From Endomychus coccineus (Eukaryota; Arthropoda; Insecta; Coleoptera; Endomychidae): a DNA stretch of 64,000 nt. A program made the position numbers and the translations under genes. The notes under the pieces are model-generated. The model searched no databases. It saw only the letters and a program-made list of their open reading frames with translations, and was not told where the DNA came from. The DNA is taken from the NCBI GenBank assembly GCA_958510875.1, contig OY294068.1:193650315-193714314 (forward strand), given 5' to 3'. Shown here piece after piece: positions 11,001 to 20,841 of this stretch (positions are counted from its first letter, which is position 1; each line of letters starts with the position of its first letter).

Positions 11001-11620
11001 TTAGTGATCCTCGTCTATTTAATTCTGGAATGAGAAATGTCTCTAGCGTATTAATGTAGCGCTCGGATGTTACTGTTACAGCGCGGTTATTTTCATCCTC
11101 AAACAATAAGGGCCAATAATACCAAAAGATCCTACTCCACACCACACAACAACTTTTGAATTATGGAGGTTCTGTGGGAAGATTTCAAGAGGATTTTCAT
11201 TTGACCCTTAATTCAAATATTAAAATGGATAGTCTATTATGGGCAACCCAGTATAATATTTTATAAATACTATTTACATTTTTATAAATCAGCCTGATCG
11301 TTAGTTTTTCAGTAAGCAAATATCCTAATAAGTTGAACGGTTCGAAGCAAATATAACATCCCAGTGTTATCATGATTGACGTACTAATTTCGCTTAGCGA
11401 TTAGCGATAAACATTTTAACTTTTACATCATAACAATTTCGTACAATGAACTACATTTATGGTAAGAATAGAACTGCGATTATCACTCACTTTGTCTTTT
11501 GTCCTTCAGCATATTCTCGTATTCATCAGGAAACACTATGTCAGAATCCTTACTCACATATTCTGCCGCAATCAAGGCAACTATTAAATTGACGATGTAG
11601 AATTTTCCGATATAGAACAT
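8038..11620 (-). CDS. small secreted two-cysteine-loop peptide, two exons (member C)
   Basis: Function unknown. Exon 1 runs 11620 to 11491 (130 nt, donor AAA|GTGAGT); exon 2 runs 8177 to 8038 (140 nt) after the pyrimidine-rich acceptor TTTTATTTTCAG. The phase-1 intron is 3313 bp and carries a mariner and a SINE head; 89 residues plus stop. Residues 1 to about 19 are a signal peptide (FYIVNLIVALIAA). The mature part has VFPDEYENM, a Thr run (TETTTT), NNRFF, and the loop CRKGYIKIGDICRE, 8 of 12 positions identical to CRKGYIRFGRAC of the tandem array at 47-55 kb. An alternative acceptor (GCTTATCAG, exon from about 8255) keeps the same frame but has a poorer tract. AATAAA lies at 8007-8002, next to the start of the downstream paralogue. 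Confidence 0.75.
8085..8094 (-). promoter_or_regulatory. possible TATA box for the 7999 gene inside the upstream paralogue's coding exon
   Basis: On the minus strand TATATAAAAA lies 86 nt above the ATG at 7999, inside the codons for GYIKIG of the 8038-11620 gene. The 38-bp gap between the two genes leaves little other room for a promoter. Functional use is inference. Confidence 0.35.
8340..9780. other. intron sequence without recognised features
   Basis: AT-rich; lies in the large intron of the 8038-11620 gene. No frame of interest, no clear repeat partner in the window. A donor-like GTAAGTATC on the minus strand near 8415 has no exon I can attach. Confidence 0.5.
9781..9848 (+). mobile_element. 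tRNA-derived SINE head
   Basis: A tRNA-like 68-nt segment with an A-box-like TGGTCTTGCGGTAATG and a B box GGTTTGATCCC (9830-9840), about 40 nt apart, in noncoding sequence. Arms do not fold as a clean tRNA and no 3' tail is obvious, so a SINE head or decayed tRNA is more likely than a tRNA gene. Confidence 0.45.
10283..10800 (+). pseudogene. mariner-type transposase, N-terminal half
   Basis: Begins MDYSVQQRVFCVETYIRS, with a helix-turn-helix region like that of insect transposases annotated with domain DUF4817, then a second HTH with GRRRTVRTPENIERVR, and the first catalytic Asp in LLMTDEANFYLNG. Just after NG the homology stops at the inversion junction (around 10780-10800). The reading frame is open but the protein lacks the other two acidic residues. 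Confidence 0.85.
10828..11205 (-). pseudogene. mariner-type transposase, middle/C-terminal part, inverted
   Basis: Read on the minus strand from about 11205: NENPLEIFPQNLHNSKVVVW, then (after a small frame slip near 11145) EDENNRAVTVTSERYIN, the second catalytic Asp in FQQDGATAHTAR and the third in RSPDLTAPDF. Forty-one residues separate the second and third Asp by my count, i.e. DD41D spacing rather than the DD34D of classical mariners. The segment directly continues the plus-strand half at 10283-10800 but is inverted; the final part of the protein is absent. Confidence 0.85.
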
Positions 11621-12349
11621 GTTTATAAGTTTGTTGAGTTGTTATAACAAATATCAATACATATGGATAGCTGATGTCTGATAAATAATTGTTTACAACT
11701 GCTTCACTACGGGATCTGTCTAAATCTCCGGCAGTGATTTCTCGTGAAATAAAAGTAGCACATGGAGAACAGTATTTCTTTCGTAGCAGATAATATTCAG
11801 ATTCATATTTCGTTACACAATCTCTTCAGTGAAATTTCTTAACGATTCATATGTATCTGACATGGCAAGTTCCAATTAATAAGCGACAAGGAAATGTTTA
11901 CCATTTCTTCTTATTGACTCTTTATGCTATCAGATATATTTACGTGAATCACCATATTGACAAATCTAGAGCTAGTATTTTTGTTGTAAAATACCAGTGA
12001 ATGATGTAGCGCCTAGCGGTATATGACGCTGCCAAAATCAGTGTTCCACTTCGAAATCTTTGTCACGCCACGTTCGGATGTTTCGTGCCTGTAACCGGTA
12101 ATGTCTGGTATTCTATGCATATACGGGTCGGTTCGGATAGCAACATAGAAATCCACTTGACATTTAAGCAGCACAGCTGGGCGGGACGGAATAAATCGGA
12201 TCGGATGATTGCTTTTAGGCCGGCTTTTGCCGGTGGTGCGATGAAAGGATGCGAACTACGAGGGCAAGTCCCTGAAAAGTGAAACAAGAAATGATTTATT
12301 TGGTCAAAACTTATTTCATGTCTCAACATAACCTCTTCGTTGCAGCCAA
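11621..12349. other. intergenic; local GC-rich patch, otherwise nothing recognised
   Basis: 12060-12290 is richer in GC than its surroundings and contains a small GGCCGGC..GCCGG hairpin, but no family is recognisable and its short ORFs on both strands look accidental. Confidence 0.4.
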
Positions 12350-12830
12350 ATCTCTTTCTCCAAGTTTGGAAATGGATAAAAATCGCAGGGTGCCAAATCT
12401 GAAGAACATGGTAGATAATGAACCAATTAGATTATATCCAGAAGAGGCTATTCGTCAGATTGATGAAGTCACATTTGGAGTTCATTGAGCTCTCTCGAAT
12501 ATCGTAGAAAGGTGGGAGATGTTTCTGATTTCTGTAGATATTTCCATCATCGGTGTTCATAAGAAATCCCGTCTGTAGTTTCACCACGAGAGATTCCTGA
12601 TAGGTGGACTAGTCGACCTGAAACTAGTCACACCTCAAGTGAAGCTGGGAACCAGCCGATCTTCTTCCTACGACACTTCATTTTTTTTATCGAACAGCGA
12701 AGCTGTTGAAATCTTCACCTATTGATGTCTTTCCCAATGCCTATAATCTCCAAGTCTACAAGAAAAATTCGAATGCCTATCTCCTCTCCCAACATTCCAT
12801 CGTTTTCCAAAAAAAACAAAAATAAGAAAC
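12350..12830 (+). mobile_element. LINE fragment, reverse-transcriptase C-terminus
   Basis: Broken frames give the tail of a Jockey/CR1-type ORF2: AIRQIDEVTF, then pieces matching 'hrr..slfyrYfh..cssEi', FFYRTAKLWN-like and 'QVYKKN..AYLLSQHS'. It shares these blocks in order with 13245-13640. Several stops and frame shifts; dead. Confidence 0.65.
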
Positions 12831-13244
12831 ATTGTAGAGTACAATCTATGACAAGGAATTTATCTATAATTTATTGAAACTTCTTCTAACTAAAGAATAT
12901 TTCAGGAAAATTTCATTTCTTACCCTGCAGATATATTTGAACATCAAACATGAGATCATCAAGAATTGTCTGCATTTTTTTTTCTATTTTCTAATTCACT
13001 TAATGGAAAATAAATGTGCCGGAATATGTATCCAGGTTTCTGAAAAATATTAACGTTTTTGGGTATATTCTCAAGGACAATTGTACCACTCCTCGGTATG
13101 TACTGTTTTATGGTAGGTGAGGTTTACATTTATTAAAAAGACCTATATTTTTCATGGTTTCAATGGTGTATTTCTTTTATGGTGATGTGAAATGAATAAA
13201 TTCATAATTTCCAATTGATTAGTCAATAACTATTGAAGGTATAG

Positions 13245-13640
13245 AGACACTATAGAAGAGAGCTATTCGTCAAGTTATGATGTCACACTTACGAGTTAAT
13301 TGACCTCTCTAGAACATCGTAGAAAGGTGATAGATCTCTCCCTTTTCTATAGATATTTCTATGGTCATAGTTCATCAGAAATCTCGTCTGTTGTTGCAGA
13401 TAGCCAGACTAGACGAGCTCAAACTAGTCATCTCTTCATTGTCAAGCTCGAAACCTGCCGAACTTCATTTTTTTATCGAACAGCGAAGTTGTGGAACTCT
13501 TCACCCAGTGAGGACTTTTCTTATGTCTATAACCACTGAACCTTCAAGAAAATACGAATGCCTATCTCGTCTCTCAACATTCCACCGCTGGCTCACACGA
13601 TGTTCTTCAGACATCATAGGTTTCCCTCTCGTGTAGTCAA
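13245..13640 (+). mobile_element. second LINE fragment of the same family
   Basis: Encodes SLEHRRKVIDLSLFYRYFYG, HSSSEISSVVA, SHLFIVKLETCRTSFFYRTA and KLWNSSP in one frame (13300-13539), a typical LINE ORF2 C-terminus. Homologous to 12350-12830 but less broken. Confidence 0.7.
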
Positions 13641-14203
13641 AGTATAGAAAAATACAAAAAAATGTAATCAGTTCCGGGTAGCTTCTTCATACATATTCCT
13701 TGCCTAAAGTCACGCCTCTGTGCCGAATTGGGTAATAATTTATAAAGACATTGTGGAATTATTAACAAAAAAAAATGAAACGTGTGGCACTCGGGGACTG
13801 CCGCGGTTAACCTATTGCATAGCACTACGCCACTGGAAAAAGTTGGGCAAAAAAACCTCCACTACCCTTCAAAATCTTCACGAATTATGAGTAAAAAAAT
13901 TTTTTGATCGCATAGAACATAGCTTGCTATGAGTAGAAAATGTTCGCAAAAGATGTTTTCTGTACGATAAACAGTTCCGGAGATATTTGCAAAAAACGAA
14001 ATTTTTGTTTCAATTTCAACACCCTGTATCTCAAAAACTAAGCGTCTGCATATATGTTAATAGGAACTTTTTTCCTCAAAATCAAATTTTCTATCGACTG
14101 TTGAACATATAGTGTAGTACCAAAAGACGCCATGTAGGGGAAACATAAAAGGCGTCACGTAAGAGTATCATCTTGATCTCTATGAAGAGTATTCTGTGAC
14201 AAG

Positions 14204-14241
14204 CATAGATAACTCTACTACCGGTAGTAGAGTTATCTATG
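14204..14241. repeat. 38-nt perfect palindrome
   Basis: Two 19-nt arms meet at CC|GG (14222|14223) with no loop; the arm reads CATAGATAACTCTACTACC. Confidence 0.95.
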
Positions 14242-14271
14242 GTGACAGTTACTTGCAAACACAATTTTATA

Positions 14272-14295
14272 CAACGAGGTCTATACACCTCGTTG
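14272..14295. repeat. 9-bp stem, 6-nt loop hairpin
   Basis: CAACGAGGT pairs with ACCTCGTTG around loop CTATAC, 31 nt beyond the palindrome. Possibly a Helitron-type terminal hairpin, but it is internal to the composite element. Confidence 0.8.
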
Positions 14296-14918
14296 ATTTT
14301 ATACGAAAGTTTTAACGTTCAGATCTCGATAACGCTTCCGGCTCCGGGATTTTCACGTGGCCTATCGAAATTAGAAGGTTCGAATTGTATAAAAACACAA
14401 TTGCATGAACGCCAGACGTCTTATGTAACTAGGTTCGTAGCATTTTGACATATGCCTCCAGGAGCTCGCTGCACGTAAGTTAGAGTTTATACATTTTACC
14501 TCTATTTTGTTAATTTGGGGCCGTTTCAAACCCCGTGCGGCCGGCGCCAGTTGTAATAAAGTATTTTGGGCTATGGGCCGCTAGCTTTTATCCGCTTTCG
14601 GTATATTTAAGTAGCTAGAAAATTCCCTTTCGTACGTGGTACGTCAGTTGCTAGTAGGTGACAGCTGAGAATACCTAAAACTGTTTTAATTAAATTTTCC
14701 TATTTAATCGACATTTTGGGGCCCAAGACTATGCTATTTAGTTGGCCCCGTTCATAAACTAACGACATGGAGCGAAAAGTCTTCGTTAAGACGTTCTATG
14801 TACCGTAAAATTGCACTTTTTCTAACTCGCGAGCTACGCGCTTCTCACGTGAACGTCAGTCGATTTATCGGAAATTAACCAATTCAAAACAGTTTTCGAC
14901 CCAGTTTGGGGGGACGCA

Positions 14919-15980
14919 CCGGAAGTCGGTCCCGCTACCTGCGGAAGGGACTACCTGTAACGGATTAAATTCGAAGTGTGGTCCCACCAGCGAAAATGCG
15001 ATTTCGGAATTGGGTCCCATGTACCTACTATTTGTTTAATTTGACTGCTCTTACTAATTAAATGTCGAAATGCATGTTCGTACGTGATTTGTGATTTATC
15101 GGGTAAAAGAAAAAAAGCTAGTGGAATATACACATTTTCGTGTAAGCCATGAAAACAAAAGACTTGAGTAAATGGCTTTGGGCAACTATAAAACGTACCA
15201 TCAACGAAAACCATTTAAACAGAACATAAAAACTTCAAATTAGAAACCGTTGAGAAGCAAACTATTTTATTTTCTTGGTCATTAATTAATAGAAAATTTT
15301 CATTTGCGTTAGTCTTTATGTCGATGCTATTAAGTGTATTGTAAATACCATCAAATGTTTTTGTCACTTTTGGAAAAGTTTTCAACCTATTGTGGCTAAT
15401 TTTTTTTCTTACTAACAGTAAGTCCCTACTTGTTACTGGAATGTCCCCTTTCTGTAATTCTGTATGAATTAGCTTAGATGGTCGACTTGAAATGTCGTCT
15501 ATCGCCTTTCTTTTCAAGTTATTATTCATTTTTTGTCTCTCTAACTGATTTGGTAAGTCTACTTCATGTGTATGATTAATTACAGAACCTACGATAATAT
15601 CAGATTCATTTAATTTGATGTAGCTTTTACATTTTGTTTTGTTAATGCAAATGTATCGCTTGACATTATGAGATAATGATTTTTGAAAACAAAATTTAAA
15701 CCCATATATTATTAATAAACGCTTACCCTTTATACTCGTCATAGAGGTGAAATTAATATTTTCCATGTCAAACAAACAAACAAAATCACAATAACGGACA
15801 CAAATAAACACGTCTTACACTCTGCACTTCAGAAGAACAATTGCTAAAAATAATCCTTAATACCCACATGAAATCTACCTGCTTCGACAGCGGACCGAAT
15901 TACGAAATCACCCTTTCGGATTTGGACAAGGTCCCTGTGAGCAGGTAGTCCCTTCCACAGGTAGCGGGACCGAATTCCGA
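14919..15980 (-). mobile_element. TIR DNA transposon carrying a FLYWCH/MULE-type ORF
   Basis: 31-bp inverted repeats at 14927-14957 and 15942-15972 match at 30 of 31 positions (core GGAAGGGACTACCTG), and similarity extends about 8 bp outward. CACCGG flanks both sides (14917-14922 and 15983-15988), a possible short target duplication. The ORF between is on the minus strand. Inserted within the Helentron-like composite. Confidence 0.7.
14951..15811 (-). pseudogene. FLYWCH zinc finger plus MULE transposase-domain protein, interrupted
   Basis: From 15811 the frame carries a FLYWCH-like finger (IKGKRLLIIYGFKFCF, then CINKTKC and HTHEVD), a basic linker, and leads into a MULE transposase domain (VFVDGTFYSCPKPFTQVFCF, first catalytic Asp in VDGTF; IPLAFFLLPDKS). 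One in-frame TAA (15214-15212) splits it just ahead of the catalytic Asp, and the domain ends early in the right TIR, so it is inactive. A related MULE fragment lies at 44950-45480. Confidence 0.75.
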
Positions 15981-16455
15981 AACACCGGTTTGGGGCTATC
16001 ACGACCTTTTAAAAGGTTCAAAGTTAACATTTCGAAACATTTCGACAATTTTAAGCTCGGTCGAGCTACATGGTAGGCGGAATGGTGGGTGTCAGGATAT
16101 TTCGTTACAGTATTTGTTTTTTGTTTTTTTAGATTTCCGTTACGGAAATCTAAATCTTTGTTTTTTTTTCTTGATTCGGTCGCCGCGCTCAAAGCCCGCG
16201 ATAAAAGCTATATGCAATAGCTTAAAAAAAATTATCAATTAGAATATTTTTCAGCAACATTTTATAGCGGGATCTTTGGTCTGTTCTCATATTTAGGTAA
16301 AGCAATAATTTGCTGTGACCCTATATCCCAATAGTCATGACTCTTCCTGTATATCAGTTCATCCTAATCATCTAAAAAGGTTACGACACTGTGCGAGATA
16401 ATCTAGTAAAATTATAACATTGTATTAGTTAAGCTGAAGTAGTTTATGCGTCACG

Positions 16456-17169
16456 ATGAGTCTATCACATTGTCTTATATTGAACTTTGTTTTTTCCATT
16501 TTAATGTTCTGTGATGTTCATGGACAGGCTAATATCCAGCAAGATGATACTGTCCCTATAAGTACTCAACTCCAAAGATCTCAATATCCTTACTTTTATC
16601 CATACTTTCAACAAAGGGTTAATCCGGACTACCAAGCAGTGTACCCATACGCGTATGGTGATAATTCCTATGGATATAGTCCATATAATAACTACTATGG
16701 GGGATATATGCAGCAAGTACCATACTATTATCCCAGCTCTAATTCGTATCCCTATGGCAATGTAGATCCTTACGCCAATATACCCACCGAAATTATCGAC
16801 GTCGACCAGAACAACAAAGTCATCGATTCCAAAAAACCGCAATATCAATGGACGCAACCGAAAAGCGTATCTGAGAATACGCAATACGTGAACGGAAAAC
16901 AAACGAATGGGCCTATTGTGATACCGTCCCGATCTTCGAACGTCGTCTTCTCGGATACAAAACCGATCGATATCAAAATTACAAGAACCATCAAACCGAA
17001 CGGTGAAGTTGTCACTCAGGATGTGGAGAATTTGGGAAAGGACAATAAGTATACTTTTCTGAACGGAGAACTTGTAACTGAAGCTCCCATTTCAACAACT
17101 GAACCACCCTCAACAACCACAGAAAAAGAATCTGAAGAAGTGAAAAGCGTTAAGTCGTGGTTTGCATGA
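16456..17169 (+). CDS. secreted Tyr/Pro-rich protein
   Basis: Single-exon 237-residue protein, function unknown. Residues 1 to about 23 are a signal peptide (LILNFVFSILMFC, ending DVHG before Gln). Residues about 42-105 are very rich in Tyr, Pro, Asn and Gln (PYFYPYFQQ, YGGYMQQVPYYYP). The middle has scattered Asp/Lys/Val; residues about 215-232 are Thr/Ser/Glu-rich (STTEPPSTTTEKES), and it ends KSWFA. Low-complexity Tyr-rich secreted proteins occur in insect cuticle, eggshell, glue and saliva; nothing here picks among these. The start is the first Met before the hydrophobic stretch. A foldback element begins 15 bp after the stop, so the native 3' UTR is displaced or uses the element. Confidence 0.75.
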   Translation: MSLSHCLILNFVFSILMFCDVHGQANIQQDDTVPISTQLQRSQYPYFYPYFQQRVNPDYQAVYPYAYGDNSYGYSPYNNYYGGYMQQVPYYYPSSNSYPYGNVDPYANIPTEIIDVDQNNKVIDSKKPQYQWTQPKSVSENTQYVNGKQTNGPIVIPSRSSNVVFSDTKPIDIKITRTIKPNGEVVTQDVENLGKDNKYTFLNGELVTEAPISTTEPPSTTTEKESEEVKSVKSWFA

Positions 17170-17183
17170 ATAGTATTTGTGTC

Positions 17184-18275
17184 ATAGTGGAGTCAATCTA
17201 CGGAAAAATAGGACGAGGTTCGTAAAAATTTGATAGAGGTTAGCGATCTAGAAAAAATTATAAAAATAATAAGGTTCTGAAATTTCTATTACCAATATTG
17301 GATGGAACCATGTCTAACCTTCAAAAAACTGTTTTTTTGCCCATTTTTTAGTTCAGTTTTAGAGTTTTATTTTGTTTTGACCCCTTAAACTGCCGGCTAC
17401 GATTCGAAATTGGTACTCTTCTATTGTTGATATTTGAGGAACCTTCAGACCAAATTTCGTGACATTCCGTTTCCCCCCGCTCCTGAAATATATAGATTTA
17501 TACGTTTTTTGGAGCAAAAATTCAAATTGGGCTATTTTGACCAAATTGCAACCAAATAGGATGAAGTTTGATGAAAAAGTAGGTAGTAGCAGTCACAATA
17601 AGTGGTTCAAATATGGGCTGAAAATATTGAACAGTTTTGCTCAAAATTCAGATATGGCCAATTTGGCTTAAATTTTAAAATGACTCCCCCTTTCTTAAAA
17701 AAAAGTCGAAGCTCACTCTACTTAGGCTCAAATTGAACGTTATTTTATGTACTTTAACGTGATATATGTCCGTATAAACTTTCTCTTATGATTCATTCAT
17801 TCTTAAGCCATTTACAGTATATGTTATCATAAACCATTTATGTGATCCACATCAACATCACATTTTTTTTATTATGAAATACGTTATTATTTTAATGTTA
17901 CTATATGTATATATTATGAATTTAATTTTTGCTCCAAGAAACGTATGAATATATATATTCCAGGAGGGGGGGGGGTAAACGGAATGTCACGAAATTTCGG
18001 CTGGAGGTTCTTCAAATATCAAAAATAAAAGGGTACTATTTCAAACCTTAGCCGGAAGTCTAAGCGATCAAAACAAATTAAAACTCTAAAACTGACCTAA
18101 AAAAAAGGAAAAAAAAACAGTATTTTGAAGATTAGACTTGGTTTCACCCAATATTGGTAATAGAAATTTTACGATCTTATTATTTTTATCATAAGACATC
18201 ATTTTTTCCAGGTCGCTAACCTCTATCAAATTTTTACGAACATCGTCCTCTGTTTGCTTAGATTGACTCGACTAT
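17184..18275. mobile_element. foldback element with ~350-bp inverted arms
   Basis: Left arm 17184-17535 and right arm 17925-18275 are inverted copies (for example TTCGTAAAAATTTGATAGAG at 17219 and its complement near 18220, and GGAATGTCACGAAATTT shared in inverted form) around a 390-bp AT-rich spacer. Termini read TAGTGGAGTCAATCTA and TAGTCGAGTCAATCTA. The arms differ by point changes and small indels. No ORF with known domain; short ORFs are chance. No clear target duplication. Confidence 0.85.
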
Positions 18276-18894
18276 CAATAATATTTTGTCGTTAGTAGTC
18301 AAAATAATTCCTCACTGTTGATTTAGTTTATTTTAATGCGTTTTGCAATTTTTTAATTACAGATATAAACGATAATTAGAACGTACTCAATTGTATCATT
18401 TAATCAAGAAATGTTTTCCCCATATGTCACAAAGGTTATCACACTAGCCTTCTGCGATAATTATATATTAATTCAGAGGCTTAGCATCTTTTAATGAGTA
18501 ATTTTGAGAAACTATATCGTTTCCGCCTCTACTGCGTCATATGGAATTATATCTATCCATATTCCAAAATTAAACCCAAAACAACATTTACCTACTTCAT
18601 TACATATGGTAATAAAGACAAAACGAAGAAAATCTGTAAATTCAGACTTTATAAGCTGTGTTGTCAAGAATGCGATTCAAACAAAGAAAACGCTCATTCT
18701 TACTAGATTCTATGACTATGAAAGATGCTTTAAATTTTCAAAAACAGTATACTATAAATTAGTGTGGATACACTATATCAGCTACACCAAATAATTATAG
18801 AATAGCTCCATTCGATAGTCTTGTTCATAGATTATTAAACGTCTCTTTGAGCTAGAAAAAATTGCATCAACGAAGTTGAGAAACTTCAGTAGGT

Positions 18895-19074
18895 AAAAAG
18901 CGTATTCGTGAATCCGATTCACGATCTTATGGATTTGTTCATGTATTTCGTATGTCTGCTATGGATGGCAATCTTTTGCTACGTATAATTTATCAAAAAT
19001 CATGGACAGGACTGGTAACATCCCAATGGGGCGATAAATTTCGTAAAGAGTATGATCATTCAACAAAATACTAG
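18895..19074 (+). other. unassigned 59-codon open frame
   Basis: Open reading without ATG at its beginning, preceded by an acceptor-like CTTCAGTAG. It includes a run of non-repetitive sequence (KKRIRESDSRSYGFVHVFRM, then SWTGLVTSQWGDKF) unlike the low-complexity neighbourhood. I do not recognise it; it may be a broken exon or element fragment. Confidence 0.2.
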
Positions 19075-19199
19075 AATCTTTTGTTTTATTAATGTCTAAA
19101 GATTGCTATAGGAACAATTTTCTTCTATTTAATGGTTAAAAAAAATGTACTATCAACGTTTTTGAATTGTTCTTATATTCGTTTTTCAAAAGTTCTATC

Positions 19200-20841
19200 T
19201 CCCTATGGTATTAACTTCTTCACGAGGAACAGATGGGCAGATCTGTCGAGACAGCTCTCCACTCAGCTGTTGGTTTCTTAGAGCAGCAGCTCAAGTGGAA
19301 GAGAGTCTGTATTGGTGTCTTCTTGGACATAGAGCTAATAGGATGAATTATGAACATCCTTGTAGGTAGACACATTTCCATGACGTGGCAAGATTATACT
19401 CTGAAAGGGTTAATATCAAAAGGGTGTCCACAGGGACTGGTATTCTCCCCTTTTTTATGGAGTTTGGTCGTGAATGAGCTACTATTACGGTTAAACCATG
19501 CTAGTATTAATGCGGTAACTTATGCGGATGACATCGCCATACTCTTCAGAGGAGCCTATGAGGGTACCTTGCAGGAGCTTGTTCAACAAGCCTTAATAAT
19601 TGCAGAAGGTAGAGAGAACAAACTTTCCATTCAGCCAGAGAAAACTACCATTATCATCTTCTTCAGAAGGTACAAGATTGAGCCTCTGAAGAAGATGGTA
19701 ATCAGAAGCAAGCCAGTTTAATTTCTCAAGACGGTGAAGTATCTGGGAGTCACCCTGGACAAAAAACTGCTCTAGCAAAAGCAACTGGAGAGTAGGGGCC
19801 AAAATTGTATGATAACCTTTTGGTAGTGTAAGGGAGCTATCGATATGAAGTACGGTTTGGGGCCTAAGCAGTTAATGGGAATCTACTCAGCTATTATTAT
19901 CATCTCAAGACTCAGTCATGCAGATTTCGTATAGTGGAAAAGAAATGAACTGGTTATAGCCCAGAAACTTCTGGATATGATGCAGGGACTTTTGTTCAGA
20001 TGCATTATATCCACGAGGAAGAGTACACCGACTGCAGTATTGGGGGCCTCGCTGGACGTGTCACACCTCGCAATGATGGCAGTCTACAGGCTTAGATGCA
20101 ATGGCTCCCTAAAGAAATGGAGCTAAGATCAATCTCGTCTATTTAAGGGACAGCCTTGAAGGCTTTGACTAGAATCGCTGCACAGAATCTTAGCCCTGTG
20201 ATTCGCGGTGCAGCATTTCAGAGTCGTCATCCCGTCGAAGCAGGAATAAGAAAATGGCCGCACACCAAAACACGACATAATTTAGTATGCGGATGGATCT
20301 AAAAGAAACACAAGTGTCGGAACAAGCTTCAGCTATCCTAGATATATTGATGTGGTAATCCGGGCGAATGAGCAATCTCAACAAAGTCTTCCAAGCCGAG
20401 ATGCTTACCATCTACAGATGTGGTAAGATAAATGAGACCATTTGAATCTGAAGCTTGTCAGGGATACTAAGGAGATCCTTAACAGGATAGCCGGTCAAAA
20501 CAGACCCAACCTGACCTAGATCCCGGGTCACTCAGGTTGGAAACGGAATGAGAGAGCATAGAAACTGTCCAGAGGAGGGGCCAGATTGGACAGTTCTCAA
20601 GATCTCCTTGCTGGTATCCCCCACAACGGTCGTATCCAGATGTTGTGGAACCATTCGAGAGATGAACATGCCTCAGCATGGAGAAACAGTGGTGGCTGCC
20701 AAGCAGCGCTTTAGCTGATAGGCCTAAGCGCAAGCGAGATATTTTCGTTGAGTAGGCAACGCATCAGGATAATCTCCAAGATCTTCACAGGTCACGGAAA
20801 TCTGATGAAATTTAAACATACTGTTATGATTTCATTTCCTA
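19200..20841 (+). mobile_element. LINE remains (RT and RNase H parts)
   Basis: 19350-19721 encodes an RT core: KGCPQGLVFSPFLW (motif B) and NAVTYADDIAIL (active site). After stops, VKYLGVTLDKKLL, an RNase H-like FQAEMLTIYRC and IISKIFTGHGNLMKFKHT follow in changing frames to about 20835. The protein's zinc-knuckle end appears at 22820-23160, beyond a 2-kb insertion. Many frame shifts; dead. Confidence 0.75.

Larger units (their letters stand above)
10018..11251 (+). mobile_element. mariner-type DNA transposon, internally inverted and deleted
   Basis: Flanked by TA dinucleotides (10016-10017 and 11252-11253). Terminal inverted repeats start CTGGGTTCCCCATAATAGAC at the left and CTGGGTTGCCCATAATAGAC when the right end is read on the minus strand, continuing for about 35 bp. 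The left half encodes the DNA-binding and first catalytic parts of a transposase on the plus strand; the right half encodes the rest on the minus strand. The element lies within the intron of the 8038-11620 gene. Confidence 0.9.
13783..16225 (-). mobile_element. Helentron-like element, minus orientation, composite
   Basis: Ends match the element at 55770-57890 in reverse. The right end (16134-16225) matches 55780-55850, including CGCGGGCTTTGAGCGCGGCG and AGCTATTGCATATAGCT; the left end (13783-13830) matches 57845-57890, including GGCACTCGGGGACTGCCGCG. Subterminal CTATTGCATAG words at the two ends are in inverted orientation, as reported for Helentrons. The middle (14340-14800 and about 16010-16040) matches 56000-56400 on the same strand, i.e. 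inverted relative to the ends. No Rep/helicase frame survives here. Confidence 0.65.

Noticed and set aside
12063..12329. Overlapping ORFs on both strands in the GC-rich patch
   Set aside because: No domain, signal peptide or splice context on either strand.
16501..16902. 133-codon minus-strand ORF
   Set aside because: Antisense of the Tyr/Pro-rich protein; low-complexity codons leave the opposite strand open.
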